In this document: positions 1 to 7,334 of the stretch, piece after piece
How positions within the stretch are numbered: the stretch's first letter is position 1
Layout of the letters: the number at the start of each line of letters is the position of its first letter
From: an uncultured Litoreibacter sp.
GTDB lineage: Bacteria > Pseudomonadota > Alphaproteobacteria > Rhodobacterales > Rhodobacteraceae
Assembly (NCBI GenBank): GCA_947504205.1
Contig: CANNGL010000001.1
Span: forward strand, 868,001 to 932,000
DNA: 64,000 nt
Direction of reading: 5' to 3'
Notes under the pieces: model-generated
Seen by the model: the letters and a program-made list of their open reading frames with translations, nothing else
Told to the model about the DNA's origin: nothing
The model's database searches: none
Program-made: the position numbers and the translations under genes

Positions 1-163
1 CGGAAGACGGATCGAGCTCTGACGGGCCCAGACCAAGATAGGTCAATACCGCCAAGACAGGACCAAGGAGCACCAGCCCGAAGGTACTGATGGTTTGAAC
101 ACGCCTCTGCTTACGCAGCTGATTCAGCCTGTCCCAGCTCCCTGCTTTCGCCGGGGATTTCAT
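1..163 (-). CDS. ntrY: NtrY nitrogen-regulation sensor kinase, N-terminal fragment
   Basis: Only the first 54 residues are inside the window; the gene continues past position 1. The visible part has a basic cytoplasmic start and one hydrophobic segment at about residues 24-45, as expected for the first membrane helix of NtrY, the membrane histidine kinase that pairs with NtrX. The start ATG (161-163) has a purine-rich AGAAAG upstream. It lies 84 bp downstream of ntrC on the same strand, the usual ntrB-ntrC-ntrY-ntrX order of alphaproteobacteria. No kinase domain is visible, so the call rests on position plus the N-terminal membrane segment. Confidence 0.8.
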   Translation of the reverse strand, partial: MKSPAKAGSWDRLNQLRKQRRVQTISTFGLVLLGPVLAVLTYLGLGPSELDPSS

Positions 164-247
164 CTGCTTTCTACCGCCTTGCCACTTGTTTTTGATGTGA
201 TCTCTGAACGTAGATGACGCCCATTTGCCACGGTGACTGTTGCCACT

Positions 248-1615
248 TTACATCAATTTGCGGCGGCGTGTCACGTGAATATCGAGATCCGTGACTTTCT
301 TTCTCAACGTATTGCGGTTTATGCCGAGCAGATCGGCACATTTCGCCTGATTGCCACCGGTCGCTTCCAGAGCAATTTCTATAAGGGGCAGCTCTATTTC
401 ACGCAGCACGCGCTGATAGAGACCCGGGGGCGGCAGCACACCACCATGCAGGTCGAAATAGCGTCGCAGATGCTTGGCAACGGATGCGGACAGCTTTTCA
501 GTGTCCCCACCTCCCATCAAAGGCTCTATCTCAGGCTGATTGCCCAGAACCTGTTCGACATCGGGGCGACCGATTTCCTCTTCGGGGGCCGTGACGATCA
601 ACCGGCGAATGGTGTTTTCAAGCTGGCGGACATTGCCCGGCCAGCTATAGGCGCGGATCATTTCCTGCGCATCTTTCGAGAACCGACGCATCGGCGCCCC
701 TTCCCGTTCCGCGCGCAGCAGAAAATGGTCGGTCAAAAGCGAGATGTCTTCGACCCTTTCGCGCAGGGACGGCACAGCAATCGTCACACCAGACAGCCGG
801 TAGAAAAGGTCCTGCCGGAACAGTCCACTTTCCATCTTCTCCATCAGGTCCTGTTGCGAGGTTGCCATGATGCGGGGGGCATCATCGGTGAAACTATCGA
901 GCATCCGCACGATACGCGCCTGTGCGTCGTCATTGAGGTCGCTGACCTCATCAAACAGGATCGACCCACCCCGCGCGCGGCTGAGCATCGTCGCGGGTCC
1001 GTCTATATCGGCCAGATCGGAGGGGCTTGCCGTAACGAAAGGTAGGTTGCGCCGATCAGAAAAGTCATGGATTGCCTTCGCGATCAAGCTCTTCCCCGTT
1101 CCGCTTTCGCCATAGATCATCACTGTGAGGTCCGTGTTCATCACACGGGCCACCAGACGGTAAAGCGACTGCATTGCGGCAGTCCGCCCGACAAGTGGCA
1201 ACTCGTCGCCGCCATCCTGCTCGACCTCGCTTGGCGCAGGCGTGCGCACGCGCTTGCGGTCCAGTGCGCGCGACGCCCGTTTCATCAGGTCGGGCAGATC
1301 AAATGGCTTCGGCAGATAATCGTAGGCATCGGCTTCGGTCGCCTGAATGGCCGTCATGATTGTATTTTGCGCGGAGATGATAATGACCGGCAGATTGGGC
1401 CTGATCCCGGTGATCGTCGGCAGCGCTTCAAGGCCATTGCCATCAGGCATGACCACGTCGGAGATCACCAGATCGCCTTTGCCTTCATCCACCCACCGCA
1501 TGAGCGTCGTCAAAGATGAGGTGGCGTGCACTTTGCAGCCCGCGCGGGTCAAAGCCTGCGTCAGAACTGTTCGGATTGTGCGATCGTCATCGGCGACGAG
1601 GACTGTTCCGTCCAT
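248..1615 (-). CDS. ntrC: NtrC nitrogen-regulation response regulator, Rhodobacter type (no GAFTGA)
   Basis: 455 residues. An N-terminal receiver domain (about 1-120, phosphoacceptor D53 in [10 protein letters not shown]) is followed by an AAA+ domain with Walker A GESGTGKS (169-176) and Walker [10 protein letters not shown] (216-224), then a C-terminal Fis-type helix-turn-helix ([20 protein letters not shown]). The GAFTGA loop of sigma-54 activators is missing: the stretch between Walker A and Walker B is shortened and reads [18 protein letters not shown]. Such a deletion is known from Rhodobacter capsulatus NtrC, which activates sigma-70 promoters. It is expected to be phosphorylated by the NtrB encoded 18 bp upstream and to control ammonium-responsive genes such as amtB. 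Confidence 0.95.
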   Translation of the reverse strand: MDGTVLVADDDRTIRTVLTQALTRAGCKVHATSSLTTLMRWVDEGKGDLVISDVVMPDGNGLEALPTITGIRPNLPVIIISAQNTIMTAIQATEADAYDYLPKPFDLPDLMKRASRALDRKRVRTPAPSEVEQDGGDELPLVGRTAAMQSLYRLVARVMNTDLTVMIYGESGTGKSLIAKAIHDFSDRRNLPFVTASPSDLADIDGPATMLSRARGGSILFDEVSDLNDDAQARIVRMLDSFTDDAPRIMATSQQDLMEKMESGLFRQDLFYRLSGVTIAVPSLRERVEDISLLTDHFLLRAEREGAPMRRFSKDAQEMIRAYSWPGNVRQLENTIRRLIVTAPEEEIGRPDVEQVLGNQPEIEPLMGGGDTEKLSASVAKHLRRYFDLHGGVLPPPGLYQRVLREIELPLIEIALEATGGNQAKCADLLGINRNTLRKKVTDLDIHVTRRRKLM

Positions 1616-1633
1616 ATTAACCTCCGGATTGGG

Positions 1634-2710
1634 TCATTCCGCGTCCTCCTTCGAGGCCACGGGAAGAGAAATGCGAAACACTGTGCGCCCAGGTACGCTG
1701 TCGACAGCAATCCAGCCGTCATGTTCCGCGATGATTTTTGAAACGAGGGCCAGGCCGAGACCGGTGCCGTTCTCCTTGCCGGAGACAAACGGTTCGAACG
1801 CGTCGCTTTCGAGTTCTGGTGGCAGTCCCGGACCGTCATCTTGGATCTCGATCTGCAACGGCACAGCGCGGCGTGACCCGTCGGGGCGTTGCACTCTTAG
1901 AGACAGTTCATAAAATGTACGCACCTTGATGTTTCCACCTGACTTATCAGCAGCTTCTGCGGCGTTCTTCAGAAGGTTCTGGAACACTTGCAGCAACTGG
2001 TCGCTGTCAGCGAAGGTGGGCGGCAGCGACGGATCATAGGTCTCGCGTATGGTCATGTGAGCGGCAAAGCCGACGGCTGCGGACTTTTGCGCCCGGTCCA
2101 GCACATCATGAATGTTCACGGCGCGCCTTTGTGGTGGGCGCAAATTGCCAAATTGTTCGACCTGTTCGAGCAGCTTCACCACGCGGCGCGTCTCGGCCAC
2201 GATCAGATCAGTCAATTCGATGTCGTCGCCGGACAGGTTCATCGACAAAAGCTGTGCCGCCCCGGTGATACCAGCCAACGGGTTCTTGATTTCATGGGCC
2301 AGCATCTCAGCCATGCCGATGGCCGATTTTGCGGCCGATTTCGTTTGCATCGCCCGCCCCATCTTTTCGGCCAGTTCGCGCGGCTCCATCAGGATCAGCA
2401 CGTATCCGTCGCGGTCGACCAGTGTGGAGAGTTGCACGTTACAATGCACAGGCGGGCGATCCCCGGTGCCCACATCGACATTGTTCACGAACAAAGCCGA
2501 ATCTGAGCGGCGCACGCGGGTCACCGCATCATCTAGCGCGGCATCCACATGAAGTTTGTCCCAGACTGGCGCGCCGCGCAGGGATTTTGCCGAGGCATTG
2601 AGGAAGGTCTCGCCCGTCGGATTGACCTCGGCAATGGCGTTGTTTTGGTCGATGACCAGCGCCGGGATTGGAAGCGATGTCCAAAGCGTTTCAAAGAATG
2701 GGGCGGTCAT
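1634..2710 (-). CDS. ntrB: NtrB nitrogen-regulation histidine kinase
   Basis: 358 residues with no membrane segments. A PAS-like sensor region (about 1-110) is followed by a HisKA domain with H139 in AHEIKNPLAGITGAAQLL and an HATPase domain with DDGPGL and GTGLGLAL. NtrB phosphorylates or dephosphorylates NtrC according to PII protein status. The start overlaps the dusB stop by 4 bp (ATGA-type coupling) and ntrC follows 18 bp downstream, so dusB-ntrB-ntrC is one operon. Length and domain order are normal for the family. Confidence 0.95.
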   Translation of the reverse strand: MTAPFFETLWTSLPIPALVIDQNNAIAEVNPTGETFLNASAKSLRGAPVWDKLHVDAALDDAVTRVRRSDSALFVNNVDVGTGDRPPVHCNVQLSTLVDRDGYVLILMEPRELAEKMGRAMQTKSAAKSAIGMAEMLAHEIKNPLAGITGAAQLLSMNLSGDDIELTDLIVAETRRVVKLLEQVEQFGNLRPPQRRAVNIHDVLDRAQKSAAVGFAAHMTIRETYDPSLPPTFADSDQLLQVFQNLLKNAAEAADKSGGNIKVRTFYELSLRVQRPDGSRRAVPLQIEIQDDGPGLPPELESDAFEPFVSGKENGTGLGLALVSKIIAEHDGWIAVDSVPGRTVFRISLPVASKEDAE

Positions 2711-3690
2711 GCAGCCACGGCCTCTGGATCAAGCAGGGCTGAGGGAAGCCGCCGGAGCACGTCGACGGGGTCGCGGCTGGTCAGGATTGACTTGCGCTGT
2801 GCTACGCAGGTGCCTGCCCCGTCCATGTACCAGCCCAGATGTTTGCGCGCCACGCGTCCACCCAGCTCTGTGCCGTAAAAGCCCAGCATGGCCTCGTAAT
2901 GTGCGCAGACCATATCGCTCCGCGCCTGACCCGTCGGAATATCCGGTTGAGGCTGACCGGCGATGTTTGCGGCAAGTTGCGACAGTATCCACGGCTTTCC
3001 CTGCGCGCCACGACCGACCATCACGCCGTCGGCCCCGGAGGCCTTGAGCGCCGTTTGTGCAGTGGTGCAGTCCACGATATCACCGTTGGCAATGACCGGA
3101 ATACTCACCGCATCCTTGATCCGCGCGATGGCGACCCAGTCCGCCCGGCCCTTGTAAAACTGACATCGGGTGCGGCCGTGGATCGTGATCAGGGAAACGC
3201 CTGCATCTTCGGCACGTTTGGCCAAGTCCGGCGCGTTTAGCAGGGCATCATCCCAGCCAAGCCGCGTCTTCAATGTGACGGGGATGCGAACGGCACCAAC
3301 CACGGCCTCGATCAGGCCCACGGCATGATCAAGGTCGCGCAACAGGGCGGAGCCGGAATATCCGTTGACCACCTTTTTGGCCGGGCATCCCATGTTGATA
3401 TCTACAATCGCGGCACCGTTGGCTTCGACCTGTCGGGCGGCCTCCGCCATCCAGTAGGCGTCACGACCGGCCAGTTGAACCGCAGTGTTGGCTTTATCGA
3501 AGCCCAGTTCTGCGCGTTCGCGCACGCCCGGCTTGGCTTGCACCATTTCCTGACTGGCCACCATTTCAGAGACAACCAGCCCGGCGCCAAAAGACGCCAC
3601 CAGATCCCGAAAGGGCAAATCCGTGATCCCGGCCAGAGGTGCGAGGAACACCGGAGGGTCAATCTGCTTATCTGCAAGCTGAATAGTCAA
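2707..3690 (-). CDS. dusB: tRNA-dihydrouridine synthase DusB (NifR3)
   Basis: Flavoenzyme that reduces uridines in tRNA D-loops. Visible motifs are the N-terminal APLAGITDLPFRDL, the active-site stretch NMGCPAKKV with the catalytic Cys, and HGRTRCQFYKG. It is the first gene of the ntrB-ntrC operon, the position that gave the family its old name nifR3. I chose a TTG start (3688-3690) because AAGGA lies 8 nt upstream and the protein then begins LTIQLADKQIDPP. An in-frame ATG at 3744 would add 18 residues (MPFPLDRPSSVGCTRIRH) that do not resemble the family. The Shine-Dalgarno region lies inside one copy of the 17-bp element described at 3692. Confidence 0.9.
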   Translation of the reverse strand: MTIQLADKQIDPPVFLAPLAGITDLPFRDLVASFGAGLVVSEMVASQEMVQAKPGVRERAELGFDKANTAVQLAGRDAYWMAEAARQVEANGAAIVDINMGCPAKKVVNGYSGSALLRDLDHAVGLIEAVVGAVRIPVTLKTRLGWDDALLNAPDLAKRAEDAGVSLITIHGRTRCQFYKGRADWVAIARIKDAVSIPVIANGDIVDCTTAQTALKASGADGVMVGRGAQGKPWILSQLAANIAGQPQPDIPTGQARSDMVCAHYEAMLGFYGTELGGRVARKHLGWYMDGAGTCVAQRKSILTSRDPVDVLRRLPSALLDPEAVAA

Positions 3691-3691
3691 A

Positions 3692-3708
3692 TGCCTAATC
3701 CTTGTGCA
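3692..3708. promoter_or_regulatory. Putative NtrC-type 17-bp site, copy 1 (upstream of dusB-ntrBC)
   Basis: TGCCTAATCCTTGTGCA, a TGC-N11-GCA element. It is identical at 15 of 17 positions to the copy at 3781 and shares TGCCT plus the terminal GCA with two copies before amtB. The 17-bp span matches the enteric NtrC site architecture (TGC near one end, GCA at the other). It overlaps the Shine-Dalgarno sequence of dusB. The assignment to NtrC is inferred from recurrence beside nitrogen genes. Confidence 0.5.
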
Positions 3709-3780
3709 CCCCACTGAGCTAGGGCGGTCCAAGGGAAAAGGCAATAATTTCGGGGCCGCCGCGACCTGCGCGACACGATT

Positions 3781-3797
3781 TGCCTAATTTTTGTGCA
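3781..3797. promoter_or_regulatory. Putative NtrC-type 17-bp site, copy 2 (dusB/ispDF gap)
   Basis: TGCCTAATTTTTGTGCA, the second copy of the TGC-N11-GCA element, 89 bp from copy 1. It lies in the divergent region between dusB-ntrBC and ispDF, 50 bp before the ispDF start. As a tandem partner of copy 1 it could serve the ntr operon. A role on ispDF cannot be excluded. Confidence 0.5.
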
Positions 3798-3847
3798 TCA
3801 CCTCCTGCCCCATTGCCAGTCCTGCGAGCGGCTTTTAAGCAGTTCCC

Positions 3848-5002
3848 ATGAATAAGCCTGCTTTCAGACGTGTTGCAGTTGTTGTCGTGGCTGCTGGCAA
3901 AGGCCTGCGGGCGGGTGGCGAGGTTCCCAAGCAGTTTCAGAAGATCGGGCGCTTTTCAGTGGCAGAATGGACGTTGCGCGCTTTTGCGTCGCATCCTGCT
4001 GTTTATGAGTTGATCCTTGTGGCCCCGGCGGACGGGTCGGTGCCAGCGACGCCAGAGGCGGTTGGACATCAGTTCAGTGTCGTGCCCGGTGGCGAGACGC
4101 GCGATGCGTCGGTCAAGGCAGGTCTGGCGGCGGTGCCGGACACGTGCACCCATGTCCTGATCCACGATGGCGCGCGGGCGTGTGTGTCAAACGCTGTCAT
4201 CACCCGCGTGATCGACGCGCTGGAGACATCAGATGGGGCAGCACCTGGCCTGGCAGTGACGGATGCGCTCTGGCGCGGGACGGATGGCCTCGTTTCGGGC
4301 GTACAGGGTCGCGACGACCTTTTTCGCGCGCAGACACCGCAAGGCTTCGCCCTACGCGCCATCAAAGCAGCTCATGACGCGTTCTCAGGGGCAGCGGCGG
4401 ATGATGTCGAGGTGGCACGCGCTGCGGGGATTGAGGTTGCGATCGTTGATGGTGAGGCGCAGAACCTCAAGATCACCGGTCCAGAAGACTTCGCGAAGGC
4501 TGCACAGATTTTGGAGGCGCCAATGGATATTCGCACGGGCAACGGGTTTGACGTGCATCGCTTCGGTCCGGGGGATCATGTGATGCTCTGCGGTCTTGCG
4601 ATCCCCCATGACAGAGGGCTTCAGGGCCACTCCGACGCGGATGTGGGGCTGCATACGATCACCGATGCAATCTACGGGGCGCTGGCCGAGGGCGATATCG
4701 GCCAGCATTTTCCGCCCACCGATCCGCAATGGAAAGGAATGGCCAGCCATGTGTTCCTTGAACATGCGCGCGATCTGGCCAAAACGCGCGGCTTCACGAT
4801 CACCCATGTGGATTGCACCCTGATCTGCGAACATCCGAAGATCGGACCACATACGTTAGAAATGCGCGATAAGCTTTCTGAATATCTCGATATTTCGAGT
4901 GACCGGATTAGCGTGAAGGCAACGACATCCGAACGACTTGGTTTCACGGGTCGTGGCGAGGGTATTGCCTGTCTTGCGACAGTCACCCTGTTGAAATCAT
5001 GA
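3848..5002 (+). CDS. ispDF: Bifunctional IspDF (MEP cytidylyltransferase / MECDP synthase)
   Basis: 384 residues joining two steps of the MEP isoprenoid pathway. The IspD half (about 1-225) has the nucleotide-binding loop [16 protein letters not shown] and catalyses transfer of CMP to MEP. The IspF half (from about 227) begins [19 protein letters not shown], with the D-x-H metal ligands, and ends with [14 protein letters not shown]. The fusion is typical of many alphaproteobacteria. The stop overlaps the pgpA start (ATGA), indicating translational coupling. It is divergent from dusB. Confidence 0.97.
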   Translation: MNKPAFRRVAVVVVAAGKGLRAGGEVPKQFQKIGRFSVAEWTLRAFASHPAVYELILVAPADGSVPATPEAVGHQFSVVPGGETRDASVKAGLAAVPDTCTHVLIHDGARACVSNAVITRVIDALETSDGAAPGLAVTDALWRGTDGLVSGVQGRDDLFRAQTPQGFALRAIKAAHDAFSGAAADDVEVARAAGIEVAIVDGEAQNLKITGPEDFAKAAQILEAPMDIRTGNGFDVHRFGPGDHVMLCGLAIPHDRGLQGHSDADVGLHTITDAIYGALAEGDIGQHFPPTDPQWKGMASHVFLEHARDLAKTRGFTITHVDCTLICEHPKIGPHTLEMRDKLSEYLDISSDRISVKATTSERLGFTGRGEGIACLATVTLLKS

Positions 5003-5487
5003 CGGCGGCGCAGATCATCGGGACCGTCTTTTATGTCGGGTATCTCAAGCCCGCGTCGGGGACATGGGGCTCTCTTGCAGCGATTCCGCTGGCCTGGTTC
5101 GTCTGGTTGATCGGGGGGCCGGTGCTGCTGGCCGTGGCCACCGCAGCGGCGTTCTTTGCGGGAAGTTGGGCCACACGGCAGATCATTGCAACGGGCGACA
5201 ATCACGATCCATCCGAGGTCGTCATCGACGAATTGGTAGGACAGTGGATTGCGCTGCTGCCGGTCGGCATTGGTGCCGCAGTCATGAACGCCTCGTTCTG
5301 GGCGCTCTGGCCCGGCGTGCTGACGGCCTTTGTCGCCTTTCGACTCTTTGACATATGGAAGCCCGGACCGATTGGCTGGGCGGATCGCAGGGGCGATGCG
5401 CTTGGCGTCATGCTCGACGACGTAATTGCGGGCCTTTTTGCGGCTGTGATCGTTTTGATCGGCGCGAGGTTGGCCCATGGCGGCTGA
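4999..5487 (+). CDS. pgpA: Phosphatidylglycerophosphatase A
   Basis: 162 residues with several membrane helices. The N-terminal [17 protein letters not shown], the acidic segment [14 protein letters not shown] and the C-terminal [13 protein letters not shown] are the conserved blocks of PgpA, which removes phosphate from phosphatidylglycerophosphate to give phosphatidylglycerol in the inner membrane. It is coupled to ispDF by an ATGA overlap and overlaps the downstream pncC by 11 bp, so the three genes form one operon. Confidence 0.95.
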   Translation: MTAAQIIGTVFYVGYLKPASGTWGSLAAIPLAWFVWLIGGPVLLAVATAAAFFAGSWATRQIIATGDNHDPSEVVIDELVGQWIALLPVGIGAAVMNASFWALWPGVLTAFVAFRLFDIWKPGPIGWADRRGDALGVMLDDVIAGLFAAVIVLIGARLAHGG

Positions 5488-5938
5488 GGATCTTCTCAAG
5501 GCGGCCCGCGCCAAAGGTATCATGATCAGCACAGCCGAAAGCTGTACCGGTGGGCTGATCGCTGGCGCTTTGACGGCAGTGCCCGGCAGTTCTGATGTAT
5601 TCGACCGGGGTTTCGTCACCTATTCGAACAGTGCCAAGGAAGAGATGCTGGGGATCAACCCGGAAACTCTGGAAACCTATGGCGCAGTTTCAGAGGAGAT
5701 CGCCGCCGAGATGGCGGATGGCGCATTGGCCAGATCCAAGGCCCAGATCACGGTTTCGGTAACGGGTATCGCAGGGCCCGGCGGCTCGGAGCATAAGCCG
5801 GAGGGTCGGGTCTGCTTTGGCGTCGCACTTGTGGGCGGGACGAAAACAGAGACGGTGGAATTTGGCGCGATCGGACGGGACGCCGTGAGGCAGGCCACAG
5901 TCGATCACGCGCTGGCTCTGCTTGCGTCCAACATCTGA
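5477..5938 (+). CDS. pncC: Nicotinamide-nucleotide amidohydrolase (CinA C-terminal domain, PncC)
   Basis: 153 residues equal to the stand-alone CinA C-terminal domain. Motifs: STAESCTGGLIAGALTAVPGSS near the N-terminus, FVTYSNSAKEEMLG and VTGIAGPGG. PncC converts nicotinamide mononucleotide to nicotinate mononucleotide in NAD salvage. There is no N-terminal MoaB-like domain, so this is the short form. It is the last gene of the ispDF-pgpA-pncC operon. Confidence 0.93.
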   Translation: MAAEDLLKAARAKGIMISTAESCTGGLIAGALTAVPGSSDVFDRGFVTYSNSAKEEMLGINPETLETYGAVSEEIAAEMADGALARSKAQITVSVTGIAGPGGSEHKPEGRVCFGVALVGGTKTETVEFGAIGRDAVRQATVDHALALLASNI

Positions 5939-5966
5939 TCAATCGGCGATCACATCCAGCATTTCC

Positions 5967-5983
5967 TGCCTATTTCTTTAGCA
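5967..5983. promoter_or_regulatory. Putative NtrC-type 17-bp site, amtB distal copy
   Basis: TGCCTATTTCTTTAGCA, a TGC-N11-GCA element in the 158-bp gap before amtB. It shares TGCCT and the terminal GCA with the copies at 3692 and 3781. Its start is 130 bp upstream of the amtB start codon, a reasonable distance for an upstream activator. Confidence 0.5.
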
Positions 5984-6023
5984 TTGCGAAAACTGCGCGA
6001 TTAATGAGCGCTATATTTTGCAC

Positions 6024-6040
6024 TGCCTCTTTTCCAAGCA
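6024..6040. promoter_or_regulatory. Putative NtrC-type 17-bp site, amtB proximal copy
   Basis: TGCCTCTTTTCCAAGCA, the second TGC-N11-GCA element before amtB, 57 bp downstream of the first. It is more diverged in the spacer than the other three copies. The tandem arrangement resembles the paired sites reported for NtrC-activated promoters in Rhodobacter capsulatus. Confidence 0.45.
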
Positions 6041-6096
6041 CTCAGGCGCAGTAGACCAACCCCAACGCTAAAAAACGAATTGGGGGGACACCTGAT

Positions 6097-7278
6097 ATGA
6101 ATGGAGCGGATACCGCTTGGATTATCGTCGCAACAGCGCTTGTGTTGTTCATGACATTGCCGGGTCTGGCATTGTTTTACGGAGGGTTGGTGCGCGCAAG
6201 AAACGTGCTCAGCGTGTTCATGCAGTGCTTTGCCATCGCCTGCCTGATGAGTGTGCTCTGGTTGGCCGCCGGGTATTCCATCGCCTTTGGGGATGGCAAT
6301 GCCTATTGGGGCGGTCTTGGCAAAGCGTTTCTGAACGGTGTTACCGAAGACAGCCTGTCAGGCAGCTTGCCCGAAGTTTTGTTTTTCGCCTTTCAAATGA
6401 CCTTCGCAATCATCACCCCTGCCCTGATCGTGGGCGCCTATGTCGAGCGGATCAGCTTTGGCTTCGTGATGACCTTTTCCGGCCTGTGGATGTTGATCTG
6501 CTATGCGCCTGTCGCTCACTGGATCTGGGGCGGTGGCCTTCTGGCGGGTGGCGATGATGCGCTGTTTGCTGAAGGCGTGAACGATTTTGCAGGCGGCATC
6601 GTCGTGCACCAAACCGCCGGTCTGGCCGCTTTGGTTGTTGCCATCTTCCTTGGCCAGAGAAGCGACAAATCCAAACCACCGCACAACCCCGGTATGGTGA
6701 TGATCGGGGCCGCGATGCTTTGGGTCGGCTGGTTCGGCTTCAACGGCGGCTCTGAATTGGCCGCCAATGGCTCCGCTGCCATGGCCCTGACCGTCACCCA
6801 TATCTCTGCCGCGACGGCATCTCTGTCCTGGGCGTTTTGGGAGCGGATCAAGCATGGCAAATCCTCCCTCGTGGGTCTCGTGACGGGAACCATTGCCGGA
6901 CTTGCCTCCATCACTCCGGCCTCTGGCTCGGTCGGCCCGGTTGAGGCGCTGATTATCGGAGGTGTCGCCGGCATCCTGTGTCAGGAGATGTGCCGGATCG
7001 TCAAAGGCGCAATGAATATCGACGATACGCTCGATGTTTTCGCCGTGCACGGTGTTGGCGGGATGTTCGGGATCATCATGCTTGCGGTCTTTGGCCACGC
7101 GGATTGGGTGGCACAGCTGGGTGGCCTCGCCGTGGTCGGTATCTGGACGGTCGTCATAACGACACTCATCGTCTTCGTCGTCAAAGCGATCTTCCCGATC
7201 CGGGTTGGTCAGGAGGATGAGTATACCGGCCTCGACCTCAGCTCTCACGGAGAACGGGCCTACGATATCACGTCCTGA
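6097..7278 (+). CDS. amtB: Ammonium transporter AmtB
   Basis: 393 residues with about eleven membrane helices. Conserved pieces are PGLALFYGGLVRARNVLS near the N-terminus, the pore histidines in DFAGGIVVHQTAGLAALV and DVFAVHGVGGMFG, and WVGWFGFNGGSELAANGSA. No long signal peptide is present. A strong GGGGGG Shine-Dalgarno precedes the ATG. Unlike many proteobacteria, no glnK gene lies next to it. A Rho-independent terminator follows at 7302. Two TGC-N11-GCA elements upstream suggest NtrC control. Confidence 0.97.
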   Translation: MNGADTAWIIVATALVLFMTLPGLALFYGGLVRARNVLSVFMQCFAIACLMSVLWLAAGYSIAFGDGNAYWGGLGKAFLNGVTEDSLSGSLPEVLFFAFQMTFAIITPALIVGAYVERISFGFVMTFSGLWMLICYAPVAHWIWGGGLLAGGDDALFAEGVNDFAGGIVVHQTAGLAALVVAIFLGQRSDKSKPPHNPGMVMIGAAMLWVGWFGFNGGSELAANGSAAMALTVTHISAATASLSWAFWERIKHGKSSLVGLVTGTIAGLASITPASGSVGPVEALIIGGVAGILCQEMCRIVKGAMNIDDTLDVFAVHGVGGMFGIIMLAVFGHADWVAQLGGLAVVGIWTVVITTLIVFVVKAIFPIRVGQEDEYTGLDLSSHGERAYDITS

Positions 7279-7301
7279 TAAGAAGAACTCTCCCTGAAAC
7301 T

Positions 7302-7331
7302 GGGCGCCTTTCGGGGCGCCCCTTTTATTTT
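7302..7331 (+). terminator. Rho-independent terminator after amtB
   Basis: Perfect 7-bp stem GGGCGCC / GGCGCCC with a 6-nt loop, followed by CTTTTATTTT. It lies 24 bp after the amtB stop, just before the end of the convergent gene at 7335. Confidence 0.9.
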
Positions 7332-7334
7332 GAA

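Noticed and set aside
233-1045. Plus-strand frame of about 270 codons opposite ntrC
   Set aside because: Antisense shadow of a well-recognised gene; composition is Arg/His-rich and not protein-like.
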